Of a stretch of DNA of 16,341 nucleotides, positions 1 through 7,825 are shown one piece after another. The notes under the pieces are model-generated. The model saw only the letters and a list, made by a program, of their open reading frames with translations. It ran no database searches and was not told the DNA's origin. This stretch comes from Candidatus Falkowiibacteriota bacterium (GTDB lineage: Bacteria > Patescibacteriota > Patescibacteriia > CAIXNZ01). The position numbers and the translations under genes are program-made. The first letter of the stretch is position 1; the number at the start of each line of letters is the position of its first letter. The stretch lies in contig CAIXNZ010000040.1 of NCBI GenBank assembly GCA_903920975.1, positions 1-16,341 on the forward strand, read 5' to 3'.

Positions 1-916
1 CAATGTAAGCAGGCACGCCAGTGGCACGGGAAATCAGCTGGTCAATATTGCGCAGTAAAGAAGTACCGCCGCTCATAATAATTCCCTTGTCAATTACATC
101 GGCTGAAAGTTCTGGCGGAGTATTGTGCAAAACATCTTTAACAGTATCAATTATTCCTTCCAGACAAGATTCTATGGCTTCAACCACATCATTGGTTGTT
201 AAGGTGATGGTGCGAGGCAAACCAGTAATCATGTCCCTGCCCCTAACTTCCATAGTCAATGGCTCTTCCATGGGCAAGGCCGCGCCAATATTTATTTTAA
301 TATTTTCCGCAGTTCTTTCGCCAATGGCCAGATTATATTTGCGCCGAGTGTGTTCAATAATGGCTTGGTCTAATTTATTGCCGCCGATTCTGACAGAAGC
401 GCAGGCCACAATGCCACCCAAGGAAATTACAGCCACTTCTGAAGTGCCTCCGCCAATATCAATAATCATGTTGCCAGACGGACTGCCAATAGGAATGTTT
501 GCTCCAATGGCAGCCACAATCGGTTCTTTAATAATATAAGCGGCTTTGGCGCCAGCTGCCATGGTCGCGTCAATGACTGCGCGTTTCTCAGTGGAAGTAA
601 TGCCGGCTGGTACAGCCACCATAACTTCAGGGCGCAAAATTCTGATACCGCCCAAAGCTTTATTAATAAAATATCTGAGCATGGCTTCGGTTGTCTTGTA
701 ATCGGCAATCACACCGTCTTTGAGCGGACGCAAAGCAATAATCGTGTCAGGCGTCTTGCCTAACATTTCTTTGGCTTCGAGTCCGACGGCCATGATTTTT
801 TTATCAGTGGTTGAAATAGCCACAACTGATGGTTCATTGATCACCACTCCCTTCTTGGGTAGATAAACCAAGATGTTGGTCGTGCCTAAATCAATACCAA
901 TTTTCTTACGAAACAT
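1..916 (-). CDS. mreB: Rod shape-determining protein MreB (C-terminus cut by window edge)
   Basis: MreB is the actin-like ATPase that forms filaments under the membrane and guides the cell-wall elongation machinery. The reading frame stays open from ATG at 916 to the left edge, giving 305 codons; the family is usually about 330-350 residues, so only the last few dozen are missing. Visible actin-fold motifs are the first phosphate loop IGIDLGTTN near residue 7, the second phosphate loop IIDIGGGTSE near residue 155, and the adenosine motif IIMSGGTSLL close to the cut end. The start lies 11 bases after the stop of the DUF4012 gene, so the two are probably co-transcribed. No Shine-Dalgarno site is visible before the ATG. 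Identification is very secure. Confidence 0.96.
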   Translation of the reverse strand, partial: MFRKKIGIDLGTTNILVYLPKKGVVINEPSVVAISTTDKKIMAVGLEAKEMLGKTPDTIIALRPLKDGVIADYKTTEAMLRYFINKALGGIRILRPEVMVAVPAGITSTEKRAVIDATMAAGAKAAYIIKEPIVAAIGANIPIGSPSGNMIIDIGGGTSEVAVISLGGIVACASVRIGGNKLDQAIIEHTRRKYNLAIGERTAENIKINIGAALPMEEPLTMEVRGRDMITGLPRTITLTTNDVVEAIESCLEGIIDTVKDVLHNTPPELSADVIDKGIIMSGGTSLLRNIDQLISRATGVPAYI

Positions 917-927
917 ATGTTGATGTA

Positions 928-2991
928 TTAGAAATTTATTTTAAATTCCGTGTCCTGATCCAAGCCGGAAGAATAATTATACGAATTATTAAACCATTCT
1001 TTTTCTGCTTCGGCTGGCGCTGCTGATTTAATATTTTTACCAAAATTTATGGTTAAAGTCAAGTTTGGTATCACGCCAGGCTGCTTCTGGATTAACAAAT
1101 GATAATAGTTAGAATTAATCTGATTTTTAATGTTGTCTGGTAATTTGTATTCAAAAGTTAAGGTGCCGACTTCATGCGGTTCAATGGCAATAAATGCGCC
1201 AAAATAAATCTTGCCCAGTTCGCTGCCAGATTCAACCTGGCCAGGCGTATTAGCTGGGTCCTTTATCTTGTCGTTTTCCATGGCACCACTGGAACTAATT
1301 AACTGACTGCCAGCTGGCACATAAACTCTGGTGTATGATCTTAATCTGGTTGACTTCCAGGTAAAATCTGCGTTGTTTTTGTAGACAATGGAAACTTTGA
1401 CAATCAAATCATTGTTTTTCCAGTTTAATGAATAACTAATGGTACGATTTACAAATTGATCAGTTTTTAAACTGGCTAAATTGCTATCAACGACCATTAA
1501 ATAATCTCCATCGTAAGTTTGGACTGCTCCGCCCCAATTTCTGGCCAAAATCATTTTTTCTAATTCTGGATCTACAAAATAAATCAAAATGGCTTTTTTG
1601 GATAAGGAGTTGGTGGCAATATCTAAAATATCTGCGTAGCGCTGGATCGGCAGAGAAAATAATTTTATGCGAATCTGATCAGCTAACTGCATGATTATCT
1701 CTTTGCGTTGTGAGGCTGGAATGCCCTTGGCAATAAATTCCTGACCCACAATATATTCCAACTGGTCAACTAGATTGTCACTGGTGAATAAAACGCCATC
1801 CACCGTAATTGGTCCGGTTAGTTTTAATAAATCTTCCACTATTTCTGGAGTGACAGCAAAAACTCCGTCAACTTTTTCATAAGCAATTGTATCGGTTATC
1901 ACCACATTTTTTTCGCTCAAAATTGTCTTGCCTTGTTTTTTTAAATCTGCCAAAATTTTATTTTCTTGTTCATACATGTAAAGCGCTTTAGCAGCTGTGG
2001 TGGGAAAATCTGGCGACCAATTAATATCGCGCAAGGACCAATTTTTTTGCTCCAAATATTTGGCAATCGGCAGTGGTGAAGGTTCTTTAAGTATAGGCTG
2101 GGTTGATTGATCTAAATTATAAACATTATCAGTCTGGAAAGATTTTATTTCGCCATCTTGCAGTTTTAAAACGCCATAGGTGCCGATAAAACCGCCGGTT
2201 GGCCGCAGCTCTGAATTATTTTGGATTAAAAATAAATAACTAATGGGCTTATCAAAACCAGCGATCTGAGGAATAACTTTAAGCATTGGCAAGGCATGGT
2301 CAATTAAATCTTTTATTTTGGGCAAATTTGTTTTTAGAGGCGCAATATTGTCTCGCAGGGGCGCGATTAAACCCGTGTCAGGAATTTCATCAATAGCGGC
2401 CGAAGCTGCGTCAATTTCTTTTTGCACTTCCAAAAGCATGGTTTCTGAACTGACAATCTTTTCCAAAATTTGTCTTTTTTGCTTGGGAGTAATTGTCGAA
2501 AAAGTAATTGATTCATTTTTCAAAGGAGCTGTAATATCATCGATTAATAATAAAACTTTATTACCGCTGTCAGAAAGATTAATGCCAGCCACTAAAACAT
2601 TATTAACTGCTTTGGTTTGGCGACCCACATAAGGAATATAATTAAAAATCGCGGCCGCCTCCATATTGCCTTTGACTTGCACTAAATCGGTGTTGGCCTG
2701 TGCCAGTAAATCAGCTCCGCCTTTAAAATCACGATTAATAACCAGATGAATGGCTGAGTCCAATTTATTTTTCGCGTCCATGGACAGCGCATAGCTTTGC
2801 TTGATGTTGTTATAAAAAATCGCAGCCAAAATAACTCCAGCGATTATTAAGACTACCAATAAAATTAATACTATTTTCAAAATCAAAAAAGCCACTTTTT
2901 TAAAAGTTGATTTTCTTGGCCTTTCTACTATTTTCGAAAAATCAGGTTGCGGATTAGTAGCCAAACTCTGATTGTAATTATTGTCAGGCAT
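928..2991 (-). CDS. DUF4012 domain membrane protein
   Basis: A 687-residue protein with a basic N-terminus, one transmembrane helix (about residues 33-60) and a large presumably extracellular part. Residues 80-240 look helical and coiled-coil-like. Residues 252-281 carry the signature I associate with DUF4012: LIQNNSELRPTGGF followed by GTYGVL and DGEI. The biochemical function of the family is unknown; it occurs in Actinobacteria and CPR bacteria, often near polysaccharide or cell-wall genes. The start overlaps the end of the upstream glycosyltransferase by 8 bases, and mreB follows after 11 bases, so translation coupling within one transcript is likely. An AGGGG stretch inside the upstream gene may serve as its ribosome binding site. 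A role in envelope polymer export or attachment is inference from context. Confidence 0.88.
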   Translation of the reverse strand: MPDNNYNQSLATNPQPDFSKIVERPRKSTFKKVAFLILKIVLILLVVLIIAGVILAAIFYNNIKQSYALSMDAKNKLDSAIHLVINRDFKGGADLLAQANTDLVQVKGNMEAAAIFNYIPYVGRQTKAVNNVLVAGINLSDSGNKVLLLIDDITAPLKNESITFSTITPKQKRQILEKIVSSETMLLEVQKEIDAASAAIDEIPDTGLIAPLRDNIAPLKTNLPKIKDLIDHALPMLKVIPQIAGFDKPISYLFLIQNNSELRPTGGFIGTYGVLKLQDGEIKSFQTDNVYNLDQSTQPILKEPSPLPIAKYLEQKNWSLRDINWSPDFPTTAAKALYMYEQENKILADLKKQGKTILSEKNVVITDTIAYEKVDGVFAVTPEIVEDLLKLTGPITVDGVLFTSDNLVDQLEYIVGQEFIAKGIPASQRKEIIMQLADQIRIKLFSLPIQRYADILDIATNSLSKKAILIYFVDPELEKMILARNWGGAVQTYDGDYLMVVDSNLASLKTDQFVNRTISYSLNWKNNDLIVKVSIVYKNNADFTWKSTRLRSYTRVYVPAGSQLISSSGAMENDKIKDPANTPGQVESGSELGKIYFGAFIAIEPHEVGTLTFEYKLPDNIKNQINSNYYHLLIQKQPGVIPNLTLTINFGKNIKSAAPAEAEKEWFNNSYNYSSGLDQDTEFKINF

Positions 2992-3784
2992 TGTTTTTTA
3001 CCCCTAAATATTTAGCAAAATATTTAAACCAGGAAGCAATATGCCTTCTGGTCATTTTATTAAAAGTCCAGAACTTCCAGCCTTCAACTGCAGAAGCTCT
3101 TTCATATAAGTGCACCATTTCTGCTTCGGCCAGATAATAAACTTTATATTTGTTTTCCCAAAAGCGTCTACACCAGTCCATGTCCTCCACATAAAAGAAG
3201 AACCTTTCATCTAATAAACCGACTTTGTCCAAAGCAGATTTTCGCGCCAACATACAAGCGCCCATAACCCAATCAACTTCCCTATTAGTCTGATGATCAA
3301 AATCTAGCATCAAGTGCTTTCTTAATTCTTCCTTGGCTTTAGGTAAGCTGCCTAGCGGTGTGCGTCTGTAAATTATTAATTTTGGTGTTTGAAAGGTGCG
3401 GCAAGAAATTTGATAAGTGCCGTCTGGATTAATTAATTTTGGCCCGACCATGCCAACTTCAGCGTTATTTTTCATAAAAGCAACCATTTTTTCAATAGAA
3501 CCGTTTAAAGCCGTAATATCAGGATTCAAAAGCATAATATATTCACCCTTGGCCTCTTTAATCCCCATATTATTGCCGGCTGCAAAACCAATATTTTTTG
3601 GTATTTGTATAAATTTAATTTCTGGGAAATTTTCCTTAACCATTTGCGCGCAGTCGTCATTGGAGCCGTTATCAACCACAATGATTTCATAATTCAAATC
3701 TTTGACAGAAACTTTTACATTTCTGACGCATTGTTTAACCAAACCCTTGGTTTTGTAATTTAAAATTATGATTGATAAATCCAT
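2984..3784 (-). CDS. Family 2 glycosyltransferase (WbbL/rhamnosyltransferase-like)
   Basis: A 266-residue soluble GT-A type glycosyltransferase. The N-terminus has the nucleotide-sugar fold start MDLSIIILNYKTKG, then IIVVDNGSNDD near residue 33 and the metal-binding stretch MLLNPDI around residue 85. GACMLARKSAL and VEDMDWCRRFW near residues 175-205 are the acceptor/catalytic elements typical of WbbL-like enzymes. These transfer a sugar from a nucleotide donor to a lipid-linked or polysaccharide acceptor at the inner membrane face. There is no transmembrane helix, so it probably binds the membrane peripherally. It is the first gene after a 132-base gap filled by a palindromic element and overlaps DUF4012 by 8 bases. 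No Shine-Dalgarno site precedes ATG. Donor and acceptor cannot be told from sequence. Confidence 0.92.
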   Translation of the reverse strand: MDLSIIILNYKTKGLVKQCVRNVKVSVKDLNYEIIVVDNGSNDDCAQMVKENFPEIKFIQIPKNIGFAAGNNMGIKEAKGEYIMLLNPDITALNGSIEKMVAFMKNNAEVGMVGPKLINPDGTYQISCRTFQTPKLIIYRRTPLGSLPKAKEELRKHLMLDFDHQTNREVDWVMGACMLARKSALDKVGLLDERFFFYVEDMDWCRRFWENKYKVYYLAEAEMVHLYERASAVEGWKFWTFNKMTRRHIASWFKYFAKYLGVKNNA

Positions 3785-3796
3785 GACTTTATTATT

Positions 3797-3914
3797 ATAG
3801 GAGCTACGGGAGCTATGGGATTATAGGGGCTATAGGACGATAGGCTAAAATGTTTTTACCCTTCTACCTATTAGCCTATAGTTCTTTTTGGCCCTTAGCT
3901 CTTTTAGCTCTTCT
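3797..3914. repeat. Imperfect palindromic intergenic element with 8-9 base tandem units
   Basis: Nearly the whole gap between the two glycosyltransferase genes is an imperfect inverted repeat. The outer arms are 3797-3819 and 3892-3914 (17 of 23 positions complementary by my count). The inner arms are a perfect 9-base pair, ATAGGCTAA at 3840-3848 and TTAGCCTAT at 3871-3879. The left half is also a degenerate tandem array of 8-9 base units such as ATAGGAGCT, ACGGGAGCT and ATAGGGGCT. The right arm ends 2 bases before the stop of the upstream gene (transcription is leftward). It could be a mobile miniature element, a structured transcript region or a transcription-end signal; no U-tract terminator is obvious. 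Confidence 0.7.
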
Positions 3915-3916
3915 AG

Positions 3917-6451
3917 TTAAGAAAACCATTTTCTCATTTGCGCATCAGAAATCAAGCGATTTTTCATAATAAATTTTCTCTTGGCCTTCATTTTCTTAAA
4001 TTTGCCAGAAAAATCTTTCAGGCCAGAGAGTGTTTGCCATTCAAATAATAAAATGAAGAGAAATTTGCCGGCTTCGTAAATTTTGATTTGAAAATAATAG
4101 CGGAAAAAAATCTTAGCGCTCAAATCCTTGGCTAAAATAAACAAATGATTTTTATAAGAATAGTAATTAATAAATTTTGACTTGTGGCGGCGCATTTTTA
4201 TCACAGCCAAGCTGGAAATTTTTTCCTTACTTTTGGCAGCGCGCTCATGATAGCAAATCGCGGATGGCAAATAAAAACTTTTCCAATTGCGCCATTGTAA
4301 GCGATAAGCCAAATCCACATCTTCTTGATAGCTGAAAAAATCATTGTCAAAAAATTCATCGCCATAGCGCACATCATTTAAAGCTTGCCTGCGATAAAGC
4401 GCGCTATTAGCGCTCACGCCAAAAATTTCTTCAACTTTGTCATATTGGTTAGTATCTTTTTCACCAGCTCCGATTTCCACGGCTCTTTGGCTTTTAAAAA
4501 TCTTCAGGCCTAGCGAATCGATTATATCAGATTTTTTCACATTTTTCAAGTCTTCATTCCTTTCAAAGATGGCGCGTAAAACCTTGCCACTGACCGAAGA
4601 AGCGTCCTTATGCTGATCCATAAAACTTACGGTCTCTGCCAAGAAATTATTAGCCAAAACCACGTCCTGATTGAGCGTTAAAACATATTCAGATTCTGTC
4701 CATAAAAGCGCCTGATTATGAGCTTTGGCAAACCCCAGATTTTCCTTGTTTTTTATAAATCTGATTTTCTCGCCAAAGACTGGCACAAATTGCTCTTCAA
4801 TGAATTTTACCGTATTGTCAGAAGAACCATTATCAATAACTAAAAGAAAAAAGTCCTTGAAAGTCTGCTCCAAGATTGAATTAAAACAATTTTCTAAATA
4901 TTTTTCGCCATTCCAAGTTACTAAATGAATTGAAACTTTGGCCATATTATTTTCTTTTTTAGGAGTTACAAAAAAGCCTAAATATTTGCCTAACATCAAG
5001 CGCGTCTGCGCTTCGCACCAGGGAATCGCGCCAAAAATTATTAAATTGATGGGCAATAAAATCCATTGCAAGCCCATGATCAGCCATTTATATTTGGGGT
5101 GCTGCTGGGGCCGTGGCGGTAAAAGACGAATGCTCAAAATCGCGGAAACTAATATGCCGATCATGCCAATATTCATTATAAACTGTAAGATGTAGGGCGC
5201 ATTTTGGGCAATCACCGTCGCTTTAACATCTGGACCAGCCACGTATAGAGGCAATCTGCCTAAAACAAAAAGTAAAACTGGCGCCGTGGCCAAAGAATAC
5301 ATGCCTTCGCCCAAATTCCAAATATATTTAACTCTGGTTTTAAAAGGTATTAGATCTTTTTTCTTGCCAAAATGATAAAGCATGTAAGGCAAATGTTCGG
5401 CGCTCCAACCCCAGCGGCGCTGTTGTTTATACAAGCTGACAAAGCCGTCCCAAATTGATTTTTCCGGAATAACAGTGTCCATGGAAACCGGAATATACAT
5501 GGGCGTGACTTCATAATCGCCGTTGTAATGAATAAAGCATTGCAAAAAAATACGCGAGTCGTCAGTGACAATGTCTTTTTCCCAAAAGCCCACATCAACC
5601 AAGGCTTTAAAGCTCATGGCATGCGAAGAAAAAGTATAAAGACGGTCGGGTCTCATTAATTCTGCTAAGAGCCAGAAGACCGTGGAATAAGCCGTGATGC
5701 GCATAGGGGCCGACGCCTCCCAAATATTATTATTATATAAAACAGCTGGCTGGAAAGATGAACGAGTCGGATTAGGATGAGTAGCATAAACATAAGTCAG
5801 ATAATCCATGTACTTGGGATGCACAAAAGTATCGCAATCAAAATAAGAAACAATAACTTTTTCATAAGGCACGCCTAGCTGATCAATCAATTCCTTGCAT
5901 TTCCAGCCGACCCAATTAGCATTGGCAGCCTTGCCTTTGATTTCCCCTTCCAAGCCATCAGGATGCAAGGTGGTCAAAAGTTTAAAAAATTTATTTTCAA
6001 AATTTTGCCGAATCTTTGGTTCAGCGTCATCATAAACATCTTTTTTTCTTTCCTCCCAAGAAATAGCCACAATGATTTTTTCTTTGGGATAACCGCAATT
6101 TAAAATGCCATTCAAAGAAGTTTCTAATACTTCATAAGGTTCGGAATAAGTCGGCATTATAAATAAATGATAATAATCCCCCCAAGCTGGCAAACTTTCT
6201 CTTTTAGCTTTCCAATCCAATTTGACTGCTTTATGAAAAGTGTAGGAAGAAATAATGCTGTAAAAAACAAAATAAAAAAGCCGCAAAATCCAGTATAGAG
6301 AAAAAAGGATAATAAAATAAATAACATAAAGCGGCTTAACAAAAGATAAAACAGTTAAACCAATAAAAGTAACCCAGATCATTAAACCTGGGATATATTC
6401 TAATCTTCTGTATTTTTTTCGTTCCTGCGGACTGAATTTGTCTAAATGCAT
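3917..6451 (-). CDS. Double glycosyltransferase: membrane GT2 fused to a second GT2
   Basis: An 844-residue frame with two complete glycosyltransferases. Residues 1-500 form a membrane GT2: two helices at about 22-66, the GT-A domain with DCD at 205-207, TDD at 296-298 and QQRRW at 343-347 (the Q-x-x-R-W motif of processive, cellulose-synthase-like enzymes), then about four helices to residue 480. Residues 503-844 form an independent WbbL-like GT2 beginning MAKVSIHLVTWNG, with VIDNGSSDN, LNQDVVL and YQEDVDLAYR. The junction reads PKKENNM, and codon 503 is ATG at 4945-4943, exactly where a separate gene would start. One extra A in the A-rich stretch just before it would create TAA immediately before that ATG, so this may be a true fusion, a fresh frame fusion, or a sequencing indel. 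Palindromic elements bracket the gene on both sides. Confidence 0.85.
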   Translation of the reverse strand: MHLDKFSPQERKKYRRLEYIPGLMIWVTFIGLTVLSFVKPLYVIYFIILFSLYWILRLFYFVFYSIISSYTFHKAVKLDWKAKRESLPAWGDYYHLFIMPTYSEPYEVLETSLNGILNCGYPKEKIIVAISWEERKKDVYDDAEPKIRQNFENKFFKLLTTLHPDGLEGEIKGKAANANWVGWKCKELIDQLGVPYEKVIVSYFDCDTFVHPKYMDYLTYVYATHPNPTRSSFQPAVLYNNNIWEASAPMRITAYSTVFWLLAELMRPDRLYTFSSHAMSFKALVDVGFWEKDIVTDDSRIFLQCFIHYNGDYEVTPMYIPVSMDTVIPEKSIWDGFVSLYKQQRRWGWSAEHLPYMLYHFGKKKDLIPFKTRVKYIWNLGEGMYSLATAPVLLFVLGRLPLYVAGPDVKATVIAQNAPYILQFIMNIGMIGILVSAILSIRLLPPRPQQHPKYKWLIMGLQWILLPINLIIFGAIPWCEAQTRLMLGKYLGFFVTPKKENNMAKVSIHLVTWNGEKYLENCFNSILEQTFKDFFLLVIDNGSSDNTVKFIEEQFVPVFGEKIRFIKNKENLGFAKAHNQALLWTESEYVLTLNQDVVLANNFLAETVSFMDQHKDASSVSGKVLRAIFERNEDLKNVKKSDIIDSLGLKIFKSQRAVEIGAGEKDTNQYDKVEEIFGVSANSALYRRQALNDVRYGDEFFDNDFFSYQEDVDLAYRLQWRNWKSFYLPSAICYHERAAKSKEKISSLAVIKMRRHKSKFINYYSYKNHLFILAKDLSAKIFFRYYFQIKIYEAGKFLFILLFEWQTLSGLKDFSGKFKKMKAKRKFIMKNRLISDAQMRKWFS

Positions 6452-6454
6452 ATT

Positions 6455-6520
6455 GATACGAATATACTAATACTTTACTAATGCTACGAATTTATTACTT
6501 AATATTCGTAAATTAGTATC
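6455..6520. repeat. Imperfect inverted repeat built of TACGAAT/TACTAAT units
   Basis: The gap between acylphosphatase and the double glycosyltransferase is an imperfect inverted repeat. The arms are 6455-6474 and 6501-6520 (16 of 20 complementary). Both arms and the loop are made of 7-base units TACGAAT or TACTAAT in both orientations. The right arm ends 1 base before the acylphosphatase stop and the left arm begins 3 bases upstream of the next ATG, so the element occupies the whole gap and would enclose any ribosome binding site. Its sequence is unrelated to the element at 3797-3914, but the design is the same: palindrome arms built of short degenerate tandem units. Confidence 0.65.
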
Positions 6521-6521
6521 A

Positions 6522-6800
6522 TTAAATTATTTCAAAACTTTTAAATTCACCAATGTATTTTTGCCAATCTATATCAACTTTTTCCACTTTGGCTAAAAAA
6601 GAGCCTTTTTTACACCAGTCAATTAATTTATCCAAATTCTCTTTTTCGCCTTCAGCTATTATTTCCACTGAACCATCGTCATTATTAGAAGACCAGCCAA
6701 AAAGCCCTAGTTTTTCGGCTTCTGCTTTGGCCGTAAATCTATAATATACTCCCTGCACTTGGCCAAAAATCTTTAAGCTAACTCTGGCTAATTCGCTCAT
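6522..6800 (-). CDS. acyP: Acylphosphatase
   Basis: A 92-residue protein of the usual acylphosphatase length. It hydrolyses carboxyl-phosphate bonds in small acyl phosphates in the cytoplasm. The active-site stretch is GQVQGVYYRFTA at about residues 13-24, in which the arginine binds the phosphate, and the second motif GWSSNNDDGSVE near residues 35-46 carries the catalytic asparagine. Canonical enzymes read GVGFR at the first site, so YY instead of GF is a mild deviation. The start is ATG at 6800 with no Shine-Dalgarno site. A possible extended -10 promoter lies 24-50 bases upstream. The physiological role in this organism is unknown. Confidence 0.93.
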   Translation of the reverse strand: MSELARVSLKIFGQVQGVYYRFTAKAEAEKLGLFGWSSNNDDGSVEIIAEGEKENLDKLIDWCKKGSFLAKVEKVDIDWQKYIGEFKSFEII

Positions 6801-6823
6801 AAAGTTTGCTTAATATTACTTTA

Positions 6824-6852
6824 AAAATATCATTTTTAGCTAAATAAATCAA
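6824..6852 (-). promoter_or_regulatory. Possible promoter of acylphosphatase
   Basis: On the minus strand TTGATT (6847-6852) is followed after 17 bases by TATTTT (6824-6829), which is preceded by TGA as in an extended -10 element. Both boxes deviate from consensus, so this is weaker than the other promoters here. Confidence 0.4.
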
Positions 6853-6879
6853 GAACCTAGGCGTAAAATTTGCCTAATA

Positions 6880-6912
6880 TTAAATAAAAAACGGCTGGAA
6901 ATAATCCAACCG
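6880..6912 (-). terminator. Rho-independent terminator after dapB
   Basis: Minus-strand stem CGGTTGGA (6905-6912) pairs with TCCAGCCG (6892-6899) with one G-U pair and a 5-base loop, followed by TTTTTTATTT. It begins 10 bases after the dapB stop. Confidence 0.85.
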
Positions 6913-6921
6913 CTTTGTTTT

Positions 6922-7686
6922 TTACTTTTTCAAACCCAGAACATCCAGCATGGAATAAAGTCCGGGCTTCTGGCCGATAATCCACTTGGCCGCTTTGACA
7001 GCGCCCAGGGCGAAAATCTTGTTGGAAAGTGCGCGATGATGAATTTCAATCACCTCGTCAGGACCCATGAAGTAAATGGTGTGTTCACCCGGAATAGTAC
7101 CTCCCCGAACCGAGTGCACAAAAATCTCATCGCCCCTTTCGGAAACATGACCCTTCTCACGACCCTGAATTATTCTTCTTCCGCTGGCCAATGAAATCGT
7201 TAGTGCGAAACGCCTGGCCGTGCCCGAAGGAGAATCTTTTTTCATTCTGTGATGAAGCTCTGTGATTTCAGTGTCCCAGCCCTCACTGGCTAACGTGTTT
7301 GCCAACCCAGGCAAAAGCGCATCGATCAGATTGACGCCGAGTGACATGTTTGAATCATGAATGATTGGCATCTTCTTAGAAAATTCTTTCAGCACATTAC
7401 TTTCATTTTCACTAAGACCCGTTGTACCCGTTACCAAAGGAACATGACCTCTCTCATAGCACCAGCTAGCAACCTCTATGGTCGCTTTGGGGGTGGAAAA
7501 ATTAATTACGACATCTTCTCCCCCGCGGCTTATCATATCAATACCACGATAACCGTCCTGCGGATCAAAAGCCGGATCAACTCTGGCGTTAATGAATAGA
7601 TCAAGGTCATTTTCAAGTAATGACCTAATGGCTATTCCCATTTTACCCAAGGCTCCGACTAAGCAAACTCTTTTCTTTTCTGGCAT
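6922..7686 (-). CDS. dapB: 4-hydroxy-tetrahydrodipicolinate reductase DapB
   Basis: The enzyme reduces hydroxy-tetrahydrodipicolinate with NAD(P)H to tetrahydrodipicolinate, on the route to meso-diaminopimelate for peptidoglycan and to lysine. The 254-residue length fits the family. Visible motifs are the nucleotide-binding loop GALGKMG (11-17), GTTG (87-90), and the substrate-binding and catalytic stretch ELHHRMKKDSPSGTA (143-157) with the paired histidines and lysine. ATG at 7686 is fixed by an excellent Shine-Dalgarno site 7 bases upstream. It has its own promoter and terminator and no other dap gene beside it, so it looks like a single-gene transcription unit. Its G+C content, sampled over one 60-base line (about 45 percent), is higher than in the surface-protein genes (about 32 percent in a sampled line), consistent with transfer. 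Confidence 0.96.
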   Translation of the reverse strand: MPEKKRVCLVGALGKMGIAIRSLLENDLDLFINARVDPAFDPQDGYRGIDMISRGGEDVVINFSTPKATIEVASWCYERGHVPLVTGTTGLSENESNVLKEFSKKMPIIHDSNMSLGVNLIDALLPGLANTLASEGWDTEITELHHRMKKDSPSGTARRFALTISLASGRRIIQGREKGHVSERGDEIFVHSVRGGTIPGEHTIYFMGPDEVIEIHHRALSNKIFALGAVKAAKWIIGQKPGLYSMLDVLGLKK

Positions 7687-7690
7687 TTTC

Positions 7691-7700
7691 TCACCTCCTT
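7691..7700 (-). promoter_or_regulatory. Strong Shine-Dalgarno site of dapB
   Basis: AAGGAGGTGA on the minus strand is a ten-base match to the anti-Shine-Dalgarno end of 16S rRNA, with 7 bases between GGAGG and ATG. It settles the dapB start and contrasts with the genes outside the island, which lack such sites. Confidence 0.9.
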
Positions 7701-7721
7701 TTATTTTTCAACGTATGTTTC

Positions 7722-7750
7722 AACTTATCATCAGAATATATTTTTGTCAA
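7722..7750 (-). promoter_or_regulatory. Sigma-70-type promoter of dapB
   Basis: Minus strand: TTGACA (7745-7750), spacer of 17 bases, TAAGTT (7722-7727) preceded by TGA (extended -10). The expected start near 7715 gives a leader of about 30 bases. Confidence 0.75.
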
Positions 7751-7780
7751 ATAATCAGCCTTTGCTAAAGCTACGGCTAA

Positions 7781-7821
7781 TAAAGAAAAAGGGCCCTGCA
7801 CCACTTGGTGTCAGGGCCCTT
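7781..7821 (-). terminator. Strong terminator after the beta-barrel gene
   Basis: A ten-base perfect GC-rich stem, AAGGGCCCTG (7789-7798) with CAGGGCCCTT (7812-7821), is topped by a second stem CACCA/TGGTG with one bulged base. On the minus strand it is followed by TTTTTCTTT. It lies 5 bases after the stop of the upstream gene and separates it from dapB. Confidence 0.92.
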
Positions 7822-7825
7822 GAAT

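Noticed and set aside
21..539. Plus-strand open frame of 172 codons
   Set aside because: It lies opposite mreB, whose minus-strand translation matches the family throughout; it is a shadow frame.
3797..3848. Short repeated units that could suggest a CRISPR array
   Set aside because: Units are only 8-9 bases, degenerate and without spacers; no cas gene is present.
5350..5598. Minus-strand frame of 82 codons inside the double glycosyltransferase
   Set aside because: It overlaps, in another frame, the conserved catalytic region including the TDD and Q-x-x-R-W motifs, so it is a shadow.
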